Assembly: GCA_029862165.1 (NCBI GenBank)
Contig: JAOTXU010000001.1
Location: 124,001-188,000 of the forward strand
Origin: Gammaproteobacteria bacterium
Lineage (GTDB): Bacteria; Pseudomonadota; Gammaproteobacteria; Steroidobacterales; JABDKV01
Direction: 5' to 3'
Length of the DNA stretch: 64,000 nt
A model generated the notes under the pieces. That model was not told the origin of the DNA, made no database searches, and worked only from the letters and a program-made list of their open reading frames with translations. Shown here piece after piece: positions 45,258 through 55,305 of this stretch (its first letter is position 1; each line of letters starts with the position of its first letter). The translations under genes were made by a program, and so were the position numbers.

Positions 45258-46637
45258 TTGAGAATATTCAAACAATATATTCAGTTGCCCGTCTTGTTAC
45301 TCGGAGCGGCCGAGGGGCTACTGCTGATTGCCGCGATTTACTTCGGCGCCTGGGTGCGTTTCTCGGGGAACGTCGAAATCGTCGGTGCGATCTATACGAC
45401 ACCGCTTGCGTTCGCCGTGGTTGTTATGGTTTGCATGGTAGCGATGGGTCTCTACCAAACAGGCGCCTATCCGCAGAAACTCAGCATGCTAATCCGCATA
45501 GGGGCCAGCTTCATGCTGGCTACGGTTCTGATCGCCTTGATGTTTTATATCATCCCCGATTTGTATCTCGGACGCGGCTCGATGGCTATTTCTCTAGCGA
45601 CAGGGTTCGTCTCTCTGTCGGGTTTGCGGCTGATGCTCTATGCCGTGGTTGGTGAGAATTTCTTCAGACCCCGTGTGCTCGTGTACGGTGCCGGCGAAAA
45701 AGCGGCCAACCTGATTAATGTCACAGGCAGTTCCGATCAACGGCATTCAAATGTTATCGGTTTTGTGCGGTCGACGGGTGATATCAGTACCCATATTGAC
45801 GACAGCGATATCGTAGATTATCCCGTCAGGCTCGTTGATTACGCAGTCGACAACAGAATCGACGAAATTGTCGTTGCTATAGATGATCGCAGAAAGGGTT
45901 TGCCGGTTCAGGAATTACTGGACTGTAGACTCAATGGATTACGCGTTACCGACGCGCTAACCTATTTTGAGCGTGAGACTGGCAAAGTAAAGTTGGATTT
46001 GCTGTATCCCAGTTGGATGATTTTTTCGGAAGGCTTTGCTCGAAATTCGTTGCAAGCGGCGGTTGGCCGCACGTTCGATATAACGGCTAGTATTATTCTC
46101 TTGCTTGTGACCTGGCCGATCATGCTGCTGGTTGCTTTAGCGATCCTGCTCGATGATGGGTTGCCCGTCTTGTATCGACAGTCACGGGTGGGGTTCCGGG
46201 GTGATTTATTTGATGTAAACAAATTCCGAAGTATGCAGATTGATGCTGAGAAAGACGGTGTGGCTCAATGGGCGGCACGCGACGATGCCCGCGTCACACG
46301 AGTCGGGAGAATTATCCGCAAGTTTCGGCTGGACGAGTTGCCTCAAATTATCAACGTGTTGCGTGGTGACATGAGTTTCGTTGGACCACGGCCGGAACGA
46401 CCGGATTTTGTCGACCAGCTGAGTCAACGAATTCCCTACTATCGAGAGCGTCATTGCGTCAAACCCGGTATTACCGGCTGGGCGCAACTCAAGTATGAGT
46501 ATGGGGCGTCACAACAGGATGCGCTGGAAAAACTGCAGTACGATCTGTACTACGTAAAAAACCACTCGTTTTTGCTCGATCTCATGATTCTGCTGCAAAC
46601 CGCGGAAGTTGTGTTGTGGCGTACGGGCGCCAGGTAA
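45258..46637 (+). CDS. XrtA/PEP-CTERM-system initiating sugar transferase (TIGR03013/EpsB type)
   Basis: The open frame extends to 45090, but the family start RIFKQYIQLPVLLLGAAEGL follows a TTG at 45258, giving 459 residues, the usual length. Four membrane helices occupy about 10-120, a Rossmann-like part has RVLVYGAGEKAANLI, and the C-terminal bacterial sugar transferase domain has KFRSMQIDAEKDG, FRLDELPQIINVL, SFVGPRPERP and [16 protein letters not shown]. It puts the first sugar phosphate on undecaprenyl phosphate for the exopolysaccharide. It is the second initiating transferase in this window (the other is at 1728), so the organism can start two polymers. Confidence 0.9.
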   Translation: MRIFKQYIQLPVLLLGAAEGLLLIAAIYFGAWVRFSGNVEIVGAIYTTPLAFAVVVMVCMVAMGLYQTGAYPQKLSMLIRIGASFMLATVLIALMFYIIPDLYLGRGSMAISLATGFVSLSGLRLMLYAVVGENFFRPRVLVYGAGEKAANLINVTGSSDQRHSNVIGFVRSTGDISTHIDDSDIVDYPVRLVDYAVDNRIDEIVVAIDDRRKGLPVQELLDCRLNGLRVTDALTYFERETGKVKLDLLYPSWMIFSEGFARNSLQAAVGRTFDITASIILLLVTWPIMLLVALAILLDDGLPVLYRQSRVGFRGDLFDVNKFRSMQIDAEKDGVAQWAARDDARVTRVGRIIRKFRLDELPQIINVLRGDMSFVGPRPERPDFVDQLSQRIPYYRERHCVKPGITGWAQLKYEYGASQQDALEKLQYDLYYVKNHSFLLDLMILLQTAEVVLWRTGAR

Positions 46638-46664
46638 TGCTTCAAGTGTGCCGGAGTTTCCTTA

Positions 46665-48740
46665 GTGGTGAATAGTGTAGGCCTGATCAGTTACGTCTCG
46701 GGCGGAATTGCGTTTGCGCTGTTGGGTATAGCGCTTCTGACAGTTTGGCGTGGCCGGCTCGGGCCGCTACTATTAATTGCAGTTGCAGTCACCGTGGTTT
46801 GGTGTCTCGTGCTAGCAATCAATGCCAGCATCGCGACGGTTCCAGCGATACTGCTGTTTTTGATCGAATTGGCTCGTGACGCCTTTTGGTTGATTTTCCT
46901 GATTAGCCTGATCCTCAGTCGCAATGAGTCGGCGTTCGCTTCACGTTTGCGTTTGTCAGTTCATGGCCTATGGATCGCGCTGCTGTTGATCGGATCTGGA
47001 ACCATGCTTTTTGGCAGCGGTGATGCAGTTGGTGCAGTTTTTGTCTTTGGTTTTTTCGTGATGGCGTTAAGTGGCCTGGTGGTGACGGAACAGGTTTATC
47101 GCAACACGGTGGTAGCAGAGCGTTGGTCAGTCAAATTTCTCTGCCTGGCTTTGGCAGGGTTATTTGCTTTCGATTTGATCTTCTATGCAAAGGGGATAAT
47201 GTACCGTGGACTGGATCACGAACTCTGGAATGCTCGCGGGTTTATCCACGCCTTGATTGCGCCGCTGATTGCGCTGTCGGCCTCCAGAAGCGCGAAATGG
47301 TCGGCCGGTCTTTTTGTGTCACGTCAGATCGCTTTTTATACGACCAGCTTGTTCGGCGCCGGTCTTTACCTGTTGGCAATGTCCGCCGGCGGTTATTACG
47401 TCAGGATCCGGGGTGGTGACTGGGGAACTGTCGCTCAGGCGACCGTCGTGTTTGGCGGAATGCTGCTTCTACTGGTCATTTTATTTTCGGGCCAGATTCG
47501 CGCCCGGATCAGGGTTTTTCTCAACAAGCATTTTTTTCGCTACAAGTACGACTACCGCGAGGAATGGTTGCGGCTGACACGGCTGTTGTCGTCGGATGTC
47601 TCCGATATGCCGCTGCGAGACCGCGCCATCATGAGTGTTGCAAATCCTGTCGAAAGCCCCGGAGGCGCACTATGGCTGGCTTCTGACGGTGGCACTTTTG
47701 ATTTGCTGTCTCGGTGGAATATGCAGGTGCCCGGAGCTGTAGCCGAAAGTCTGGACGGCGATCTCGCCGTATTTCTGTCCGAACGCAGCTGGGTGATAGA
47801 TATTGGCGAGTATCGTAAGGATCCCGGGCTCTATGGCAATCTGAAAATTCCGCAATGGCTGGACACAATGAATGACGCATGGTTGGTGGTGCCGCTGATT
47901 CGAGACGATGTGTTATCCGGTTTTATCGTGCTCGCCCAGCCACGTGCGCCGCAAACACTCACGTGGGAAGATCTCGATTTGCTTAAGACGGTAGGGCGCC
48001 AGGTTGCCGGTTATCTTGAGCAGGATCGGGCCGCAAGAATGCTGGCCGAAGCAAGTCAATTTCAGGCCTTCAATCGTTTTACTGCTTTTATCATGCACGA
48101 TCTGAAAAACCTGATCGCGCAGCAAAGTCTGGTGGTCAAAAATGCTGCGCGACATAAGCACAATCCAGAATTTATCGATGATGCCATATCGACAGTGGAT
48201 AATTCAGTGCGACGTATGAGTCGCTTACTGGAGCAGTTACGCCAGGGCGAGGCACCCGAACTGACGCGGCGACTAAGAGTTGAAGAGACGTGTGAGGAGG
48301 TTGCGACACAATGCACACCACGTAGTCCCGACGTAGATGTCACTATTGATGAGGCCGGCATGGAGATTGAAGCCAGTCGCGACGGGCTTGTGTCCGTTCT
48401 TGGCCACGTTGTGCGCAACGGGCAGGATGCCGCGGGACCGAATGGTCGCGTTGGCATCAGAATCTGTCGCAGAGATGATAACGCAGTAATCGAAGTAATG
48501 GATAACGGACCCGGCATGAACGAGCAATTCATACGCGAGCGCCTGTTCCAGCCGTTCGAGTCAACCAAGGGAAGTAAGGGAATGGGAATTGGCGCGTACC
48601 AGGCACGAGAATTTGTGTCGGCATTGGGCGGAAGGGTCGAGGTAGAAAGCACCGTGGGACGGGGAACGGTATTCAGGCTGGTTTTTCCCTTGGTGGATTC
48701 ACTTGGCCATGAAGTTATGCAAAAAACGGGAGCAGTGTAG
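46665..48740 (+). CDS. prsK: PEP-CTERM system sensor histidine kinase PrsK
   Basis: A 691-residue inner-membrane sensor kinase with GTG start. About eight membrane helices fill residues 5-285, then a cytoplasmic GAF domain (about 315-455) and the transmitter: the phosphorylation site His478 in FIMHDLKNLIAQQ, an N box GHVVRNGQDAA, and the ATP-binding loops VMDNGPGMNEQF and GSKGMGIGAYQAREF. Layout and position match PrsK (TIGR02916) of XrtA loci. It should phosphorylate PrsR, whose GTG start overlaps the prsK stop by one base. The input signal is unknown; the GAF domain could read a small cytoplasmic ligand. Confidence 0.92.
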   Translation: MVNSVGLISYVSGGIAFALLGIALLTVWRGRLGPLLLIAVAVTVVWCLVLAINASIATVPAILLFLIELARDAFWLIFLISLILSRNESAFASRLRLSVHGLWIALLLIGSGTMLFGSGDAVGAVFVFGFFVMALSGLVVTEQVYRNTVVAERWSVKFLCLALAGLFAFDLIFYAKGIMYRGLDHELWNARGFIHALIAPLIALSASRSAKWSAGLFVSRQIAFYTTSLFGAGLYLLAMSAGGYYVRIRGGDWGTVAQATVVFGGMLLLLVILFSGQIRARIRVFLNKHFFRYKYDYREEWLRLTRLLSSDVSDMPLRDRAIMSVANPVESPGGALWLASDGGTFDLLSRWNMQVPGAVAESLDGDLAVFLSERSWVIDIGEYRKDPGLYGNLKIPQWLDTMNDAWLVVPLIRDDVLSGFIVLAQPRAPQTLTWEDLDLLKTVGRQVAGYLEQDRAARMLAEASQFQAFNRFTAFIMHDLKNLIAQQSLVVKNAARHKHNPEFIDDAISTVDNSVRRMSRLLEQLRQGEAPELTRRLRVEETCEEVATQCTPRSPDVDVTIDEAGMEIEASRDGLVSVLGHVVRNGQDAAGPNGRVGIRICRRDDNAVIEVMDNGPGMNEQFIRERLFQPFESTKGSKGMGIGAYQAREFVSALGGRVEVESTVGRGTVFRLVFPLVDSLGHEVMQKTGAV

Positions 48741-50101
48741 TGAGCGAAGACAAGAAAGCGCTACTGATAGTCGAGGATGACACAGGTCTGCAGAGCCAGC
48801 TCAAGTGGTGTTTTGAAGGTTATAATGTTCTCATCGCCGAAGATCGCGAATCGGCGATTGCGGAGTTGCGTCGCAACGAACCCAAGGTGGTACTGCAGGA
48901 TCTGGGTTTGCCGCCTGATCCTGAGGGAGTCAGCGAGGGGATGGCCACCCTGCAACAGATGCTGTCCATTACCCCTGATATCAAAGTCATAGTCGTAACG
49001 GGTAACGCCGATACTGATAACGCAGTTCGGGCCGTCGGTCATGGCGCTTACGACTTTTATCAAAAGCCGCTTGATACGGAAGTTCTGCAACTCATCGTTC
49101 AGCGTGCGTTTAGCATGTGGGAACTTGAGGAAGAGAATCGGTTATTGCTGGCACGCAATGCTTCTTCGCCGTTGGAGGGTTTCATTGCCACCAGCGATAA
49201 GGTTATACAAGTCTGCCGATTGATCGAAAAAGTTGCGCCGACGACTGCGACTACGTTGCTATTGGGCGAAAGTGGAACGGGCAAGGAGTTGCTGGCTCGT
49301 GCCCTACACAATCTCAGTCCGCGTGCCTCGGAGGCTTTTGTCGCAATCAACTGTGCGGCAATCCCTGAGAATCTATTGGAAAGCGAACTATTCGGCTACG
49401 AGAAGGGCTCTTTTACGGGGGCTGCCAAAACTACGCCTGGCAAGATCGAGTTTGCTAATGACGGCACACTATTTCTCGACGAGATTGGCGACATGCCGTT
49501 GGCCCTGCAGGCAAAGCTATTGCGATTCCTGCAGGAAAGAACGGTGGAACGGGTCGGCGGTCGAAAAGAGATCCCGGTGGATGTGCGTGTAGTTTGCGCG
49601 ACCAATCAGGATTTAAAGGTGGCAATAGCGGATAACCGTTTTCGCGAAGATCTCTATTATCGGATCAGCGAGGTTACCGCAGCGATCCCGCCCTTGCGGG
49701 ACCGTCCCGGTGATGCGGTTGTGATGGCCCGTGCTTTTCTCCAGGAAAATGCTGCCAAGCAGAGCAGTCCATTACGGAACTTCACGCAAGGCGCTTTACA
49801 GGCTATTGAGACACACGAATGGCCAGGAAATGTGCGTGAATTGGAGAACAAGGTCAAGTCAGCGGTAATTATGGCTGAAGGCAAGCAGGTTACAGCAGCG
49901 GACCTCGGTCTGGACGTTGCCGGAACTGGCTCCTACCCAATGAATCTGCGCGCCGTTCGGCTTGAGGCCGAGCGACGAGCGCTGACACAGGTGCTGACGA
50001 TCACTGACGGAAATATTTCAAAGGCTGCCGAGTTGCTCGGTATCACGCGGCCGACGTTTTACAATCTGATGCAGAAACACGATATTACCGAAACTGCTTG
50101 A
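48740..50101 (+). CDS. prsR: PEP-CTERM system response regulator PrsR (sigma-54 activator)
   Basis: A 453-residue NtrC-family regulator with a receiver domain (phosphorylated Asp54 in VLQDLGLPP), an AAA+ domain with Walker A GESGTGKE (about 176-183), the sigma-54 contact loop GSFTGA (about 223; GAFTGA is usual), Walker B LFLDEIGD, and a C-terminal Fis-type helix-turn-helix NISKAAELLGITRPTFYNLM. It would activate sigma-54 promoters of exopolysaccharide and PEP-CTERM genes; the promoter at 42775 is a likely target. The start is GTG, coupled to prsK. No key residue of the ATPase is lost. Confidence 0.95.
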   Translation: MSEDKKALLIVEDDTGLQSQLKWCFEGYNVLIAEDRESAIAELRRNEPKVVLQDLGLPPDPEGVSEGMATLQQMLSITPDIKVIVVTGNADTDNAVRAVGHGAYDFYQKPLDTEVLQLIVQRAFSMWELEEENRLLLARNASSPLEGFIATSDKVIQVCRLIEKVAPTTATTLLLGESGTGKELLARALHNLSPRASEAFVAINCAAIPENLLESELFGYEKGSFTGAAKTTPGKIEFANDGTLFLDEIGDMPLALQAKLLRFLQERTVERVGGRKEIPVDVRVVCATNQDLKVAIADNRFREDLYYRISEVTAAIPPLRDRPGDAVVMARAFLQENAAKQSSPLRNFTQGALQAIETHEWPGNVRELENKVKSAVIMAEGKQVTAADLGLDVAGTGSYPMNLRAVRLEAERRALTQVLTITDGNISKAAELLGITRPTFYNLMQKHDITETA

Positions 50102-50150
50102 TCCAAGCTGCAACTTGCGAAGACATGACTAGACGACATGGGATTGCGTA

Positions 50151-52955
50151 ATGAATAGCATCAAACTCGTCCGTATGACGGCTTCAGTAGTGTTACTTGC
50201 CGGTTTGGGCGCGTGCAACGCTGGTGTTGATGACGCTACACGTATCGAGCGTGCGGAGCAGGCGATGGCCCGGAATGAATACCGTGCAGCCGGTATCGAG
50301 CTAAAGAATGTTCTGCGTTCGGACCCCGCCAATATCAGAGCTCGCGTGTTATTAGGCAGAGTCGCGCTTGAAGCAGGCGATCCGGCCACGGCCGCCAAGG
50401 AATTGCAGCGAGCCCGTGAGTTAGGTGCCGAAAGCAGCGACTATGTAGTACCGCTGGCACGCGCGATGTTAGCGATTGATCAGCCTGATGATGTGTTTAC
50501 TCTTCAGGCGGAAGGCCTCGACAATCCCTCGGACCAGGCGGATCTTAACGCAGTGTACGGCAACGCACATCTGCAAAAGGGAGACATTACACAAGCAGAA
50601 AGCAGTTTCCAGGCGGCGCTTGCGTTACAAACGGACCACCCTGATGCACTGGTCGGTATGGCACGCGTGTATCTGGACAACGGAGACTCAAAGGCAGCTG
50701 AGAATTCTCTGCGTCGCGTGATTGCACAACACGGTGATGCGCACGCGGCGTACGCTGCCCTGGGCCGATTGCAAATGAACAGTGCTGACTACGTTGACGC
50801 TGAATCGAGCTTCAGAGAAGCGATACAAATCTCCAGCACTCCAGCCTTGCGACGCGAGCGCCTGACCTATCTGGGGGGTCTGGTCGACGTGCTGTTGGCG
50901 CAGAAAAAACCCGGTATGGCTCAGGATGTGGCAACAGAAATGCTGAATATCGCACCGGACCATCCGCTCTCGCTATATCAGGCGGGACGCGCCGACTTTG
51001 AGGCAGGCGAGCTGGATAATGCGATTGAAAAGGCCCAGCGCGTGATTACCGCATTTCCTGACTATCAACCGGCACGGCTACTTCTGGCGGCTGCCGCGAT
51101 GTCCCAGGAAAATTATGCTCTGGCAGAAGTGCATCTGCGTTCGGTAGTCAGTGCCGATCCCGGAAACGAGCAGGCGCGCAGACTATTGGCACAAACGCAA
51201 TTGAGTCTGGGAAGTCCAGACGAGGCTTTCAACGTGCTGGAACCGTTGGTACAGGGTAGTTCTGCCGATCCACAAATACTGGCAATGGCCGGTACAGCAG
51301 GTGTCCGTAGTGGTCAGACCGAAAAGGGTCTGGAATTTCTTTCGCGGGGCATTGCCGCCGGAGGTGAGGATCCGGTTGTGCAAATGCAAGTGGCAACGAG
51401 CTTTATTGCTGCCGGGCAGATCGACCAAGCAATTGCCCTGCTGGAAGAAATGCCGGATAAGCCAGGGCCGCAGCGCGACTACCTTTTGATCCTGGCACGT
51501 CTGCGCGGTGGAGATGTTGAGGGCGCCCGAGCCGATGCTGCTGCTGTCCTGGCGCGAAATCCAGATAATGGAGTGGGTCACAGGCTCATGGGTAGTTTTC
51601 ACATGGCGGTGAGCGAAAACGCCCTTGCACGCGATCAGTTTGAGGCGGCCGCTAAGCTCGACCCCGATGACGTGGGTGCGGTGATTAATCTCGCACGGCT
51701 GGATACCATCGATGGTGACCTGGCGGGTGCCGAAAAACGTTACGACGCTTTGTTGTCCCGATCACCAGGTGATCTGATTGCCTTGCTTGGCTTGTCGCAA
51801 CTTGCCGAGAAGCGCGGCGATCAGGACCGGGCGGTGGAAATCCTGGAGACAGCGCGCGACGCTAATCCTGAAGCAGTGCAGCCGGCGTTGTTGTTGGCGC
51901 ATTTTTATTTGCGCACAAACCGTCCGGAGCTGGCCGAACAACGCGCAGACCAGGCCCTAGCTATCGCGCCCAATAGTGTTGACGCGCTCAATATGGTCGG
52001 GCTGTTGCAGCTTCAAACGAACCGACATAGCGAAGCGTTGGGTACATTCGAGCGTACGCTCCAGCACGGCCCCAATTCTGTGGATACGCACTTCTATCTC
52101 GCTCAAGCGCGGCTAAAGCTCGGCATGAACGAGGCTGCACGGAGGTCATTGGATAAGGTGTTGGAGCTCAACCCCAGGCACCTGGGCGCAAAGATTGCTG
52201 TGACACGAATGGAGGGTCTGGCAGGAAACTACTCCGCAGCACTCAAGTTAGTGGAGAGTTTGAAGGGCGAATACCCAGACCGACCTGAGGCCGACGTAGT
52301 AGCAGGCGATATTCATATCATGCGTGGTCACTACAACGACGCTATCGCCGCGTATGACAAGGCAGCACAATTGTTACCAACCGAAGCAATTACAATCAAG
52401 CGTTATCAAGCGCGCAACCGCGCCGGCCACGCCGATTCCCATCTGGTCCTGGAAGAATGGTTGTCTAAAGATTCTGACAATTTGCACATAAGGGTCGAGT
52501 TGGCCCAAGCCTACGAGGGCAATGGGCTCACGGAGAAGGCAGTTGTCGAATACGGGCGCGTTTTGGAGCAGGACAAGGATAATGTCGTTGCGTTAAACAA
52601 TCTGGCCTGGCTTTACGCTGAGGCAGGTGGTGCCGACAACCTGAGGCAGGGAATTGATATTGCGAAACGTGCGCACGAATTGATGCCTGGCGTCGGGCAG
52701 GTAACCGATACCTACGGCTGGTTGTTGTTAAAGCAAGGCGAAGTCAGCGAAGCAACCACTTGGCTGCGGCAAGCGGCAAATCAGGCTCCCGACGATCCAG
52801 ACATCCGATACCACCTCGCGGTAGCCTTGCAGCGTAATGGGGCTTCAGGTGAAGCAAAGGATTTGCTGGATGCCATATTGACTGACGGCGGTGGCTTCAG
52901 TAGTCGTGACGATGCCAAAGCACTATTGGAGGAGCTGGGGCAGCAGGATCGGTAA
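50151..52955 (+). CDS. prsT: XrtA/PEP-CTERM system TPR lipoprotein PrsT
   Basis: A 934-residue lipoprotein (lipobox LGAC at about residue 24) built from some 20 tetratricopeptide repeats, such as ARVLLGRVALEAGDPATAAK, LQKGDITQAESSFQAALAL and HFYLRTNRPELAEQRADQAL. It matches the PrsT family (TIGR02917) that follows PrsKR in XrtA loci and probably acts in the periplasm as a scaffold for polymer or protein export, like AlgK or PelB. It lies 49 bp after prsR. A smaller paralogue in the opposite direction ends two bases after its stop. Confidence 0.92.
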   Translation: MNSIKLVRMTASVVLLAGLGACNAGVDDATRIERAEQAMARNEYRAAGIELKNVLRSDPANIRARVLLGRVALEAGDPATAAKELQRARELGAESSDYVVPLARAMLAIDQPDDVFTLQAEGLDNPSDQADLNAVYGNAHLQKGDITQAESSFQAALALQTDHPDALVGMARVYLDNGDSKAAENSLRRVIAQHGDAHAAYAALGRLQMNSADYVDAESSFREAIQISSTPALRRERLTYLGGLVDVLLAQKKPGMAQDVATEMLNIAPDHPLSLYQAGRADFEAGELDNAIEKAQRVITAFPDYQPARLLLAAAAMSQENYALAEVHLRSVVSADPGNEQARRLLAQTQLSLGSPDEAFNVLEPLVQGSSADPQILAMAGTAGVRSGQTEKGLEFLSRGIAAGGEDPVVQMQVATSFIAAGQIDQAIALLEEMPDKPGPQRDYLLILARLRGGDVEGARADAAAVLARNPDNGVGHRLMGSFHMAVSENALARDQFEAAAKLDPDDVGAVINLARLDTIDGDLAGAEKRYDALLSRSPGDLIALLGLSQLAEKRGDQDRAVEILETARDANPEAVQPALLLAHFYLRTNRPELAEQRADQALAIAPNSVDALNMVGLLQLQTNRHSEALGTFERTLQHGPNSVDTHFYLAQARLKLGMNEAARRSLDKVLELNPRHLGAKIAVTRMEGLAGNYSAALKLVESLKGEYPDRPEADVVAGDIHIMRGHYNDAIAAYDKAAQLLPTEAITIKRYQARNRAGHADSHLVLEEWLSKDSDNLHIRVELAQAYEGNGLTEKAVVEYGRVLEQDKDNVVALNNLAWLYAEAGGADNLRQGIDIAKRAHELMPGVGQVTDTYGWLLLKQGEVSEATTWLRQAANQAPDDPDIRYHLAVALQRNGASGEAKDLLDAILTDGGGFSSRDDAKALLEELGQQDR

Positions 52956-52957
52956 TG

Positions 52958-55135
52958 CTATTGACGTCCGGCACTCGCCAACATCTTCTTCACGCTTTCA
53001 TCTTCTGGATGAGACGTCAGCCATTGTTGCAACAATCGTACGGGTTTCGGCGAGCCGGCTTCTCTTGCTGCGATAAAACCTTTTAATGCAAGCACTGGAT
53101 CGTCCGATAAGGCCATAGCCGTCTGATAGGCTGAGAGTGCTTCTCCGAAACGTCGCTCGGCCATGTGCAAATCACCCGCAGCGGTATACCCATGTGGCAA
53201 ATTTTCAGCGACTGATTGCAGATGACTCGCCAGGCTTAGTGCTTGAGATCGATGATTGCTATGGGCCAGTTCCAGTATCAGCGCCACTGCTTTCGGTAGC
53301 AGCGTCGTGTCCAAGTTAACGGCCTTGCCAAGAAAGTCACGGGCGCTATCTAAGTCATCGCGTCCTACCGCAGCGCGCGCCAGCCCAAGATAGGCCTGAC
53401 CGGATTCCGGTGATGCACGCAAGGCTTCCTGCAGCGTTGCAACGGCTTGTTCAGCTTGTCCTAACGCCATCTTCTCAGCTGCCAATGCTACCAGCGCATC
53501 GGCCTGGTGCGGACGGATTTGTACTGCCTCAACCGCAATGTTGTGCGCCCGCTCGTGATCGTCGCGTTCATTGTAGTAACGCACCAGCAGCAACCTGGGC
53601 TCTACCGAGTCTGGATTGCGGTTGCGCGCCATCTCCAGCCATTCAATCGCCCGCACCGGATCGCCGCGGTTTTCCGCGAGCTCAGCCAATGCAAGCATGG
53701 CGTGCAGATTGGCCGGCACGGCCTGGCGCAGCTGCTTTGCATACTGTAACGCGCGTTCACTCTCTGTCTTACGCATCAGCAACACCAAACCCAGCAGCGA
53801 TCGTGCCCGTTGCATTTCCTGCGTATCTGGTAGGGCGGTGAGGCTCTGTTCGGCCTTGTCGGTTTGTCCGGATCCGATTTGTGCCACAATCAGACTGATA
53901 CGTATGTCGTGATTATCGGGCGCATTTCTGATGGCCTTTTCCAGATAATCTGCTGCTGATTCAGCATCGCCACTATGCAGACTGGCCTTGCCTAACAGAG
54001 CAAGGAATTGTGCATCGTCAGGTGTATGTTTGACGACCGGCAGCAGCGTAGCAAGTGCGCCGGTAGGATTTCCCAACCGCAATTGCGCGCGCGCCAGTAG
54101 ACGCCTCATTTCAATGTCGTCCGGAGCCTGTTTCAGATAGTTTCTGAGTAGCAGCTCCACATTGCTGTAGTTTCCAATCTCGTATTCGCTTGCCGCTAGC
54201 AACTGCTGCGACGGCCGATGCCGCGGCACAGACAGCCTGACTTCTCGCAGAAATTCTGTGGCGAGACGATATTCTCCAGCGTCGTAGGCGAACAGTGCAC
54301 GCAGATAAAGTGGCAGTGGGTGCCAGGGATAGGCGTCGAGCAGGTCTTTGGCGTTACCGAGCGCCTTGCCCGTTTCGCCCCTTCGCCATTGTGATTCTGC
54401 GAGCCCAACCCGCGCGAGCAATAACTCACCAGGCGTCTGTCGTACCGCTGTCGCCTCCACCGCGCTGATAAAAGCGCGCTCCGCGTCGTCGTAACGCTCT
54501 TGCTGGTGACGTAGGGCGCCGAGCGCCCGAAAGGATGCGACTGAAAAAGGATCAAGCTCCAACGCGGCGTTGATCAGACGTTCCGCCTCATCGAGCTGGT
54601 CGCGAATCATCGCGGTCCGCGCGAGCCCGGTCAATCCGATAGCGGCGGAAGACTTCGTTTCGCTGGCTTTGCGGAATGCGTCTTCGGCTTCGTCGAGTCG
54701 CCCCAATCCCAGCAATGCGTCACCGCGGAGCACCTCGACCGCACCCCTCGAGTCCGCGGGGATAGTGCTGGTCTGGAATTCCTGCAGCAGCCTTTCAAGT
54801 TCACCTTGCGCGAGTAGGGCTTGCCCCAATGTCTCCATGACAACCGGGTCGGTGGCACCGAGCTGCTTAGCACGTGTCAGGTATTGTACGGCCTGGGCCG
54901 ACTGTCCGACGTCGACAGACAAGCGACCTAACTCCGCGAGTGTTGCCGGGTGATCCGGGTCCGTTTGGAGTATGTTCTTCAGCTCCAGGATAGCGGTGAT
55001 AGGTTCGCCGCGGCCCTCGTTTTCCAAAGCAATTTGCAGACGCGTTTCGGTATCCACTGACGGCGAGCATGCCGTTAACGAAAGGACGAGCGTCAATACA
55101 ATGAGCTGGAGTCTCGTGACAATGGCTTGGAACAT
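52958..55135 (-). CDS. Second TPR lipoprotein, PrsT paralogue
   Basis: A 725-residue lipoprotein with lipobox LTAC (about residue 23) and about 15 TPR repeats. Its start (TRLQIALENEGRGEPITAIL then ELKNILQTDPDHP) is clearly related to the same part of PrsT (TRIERAEQAMARNEYRAAGI, ELKNVLRSDPANI), and SNYSNVELLLRNYLKQAPDD fits the family. It is convergent with prsT, ending two bases away, and divergent from the export-lipoprotein gene. It is an extra copy compared with the usual XrtA locus, shorter by about 200 residues, and could serve a second polymer or form a heteromeric scaffold. Confidence 0.88.
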   Translation of the reverse strand: MFQAIVTRLQLIVLTLVLSLTACSPSVDTETRLQIALENEGRGEPITAILELKNILQTDPDHPATLAELGRLSVDVGQSAQAVQYLTRAKQLGATDPVVMETLGQALLAQGELERLLQEFQTSTIPADSRGAVEVLRGDALLGLGRLDEAEDAFRKASETKSSAAIGLTGLARTAMIRDQLDEAERLINAALELDPFSVASFRALGALRHQQERYDDAERAFISAVEATAVRQTPGELLLARVGLAESQWRRGETGKALGNAKDLLDAYPWHPLPLYLRALFAYDAGEYRLATEFLREVRLSVPRHRPSQQLLAASEYEIGNYSNVELLLRNYLKQAPDDIEMRRLLARAQLRLGNPTGALATLLPVVKHTPDDAQFLALLGKASLHSGDAESAADYLEKAIRNAPDNHDIRISLIVAQIGSGQTDKAEQSLTALPDTQEMQRARSLLGLVLLMRKTESERALQYAKQLRQAVPANLHAMLALAELAENRGDPVRAIEWLEMARNRNPDSVEPRLLLVRYYNERDDHERAHNIAVEAVQIRPHQADALVALAAEKMALGQAEQAVATLQEALRASPESGQAYLGLARAAVGRDDLDSARDFLGKAVNLDTTLLPKAVALILELAHSNHRSQALSLASHLQSVAENLPHGYTAAGDLHMAERRFGEALSAYQTAMALSDDPVLALKGFIAAREAGSPKPVRLLQQWLTSHPEDESVKKMLASAGRQ

Positions 55136-55305
55136 AGGGGCCTGGTATGCGGTCTTAGCTGAGAGGGCACATTACTATAGACAGGTCGCCGACATCCGGC
55201 CAATTTGACGGAATATGAAGCTTACAACGAGATCTGATACCGCGACGGCCTCTGGCTGGTGTGCTAGAGTTTTCAACCGGCTGGCGCTGTGCTGCAGTAA
55301 AATCA

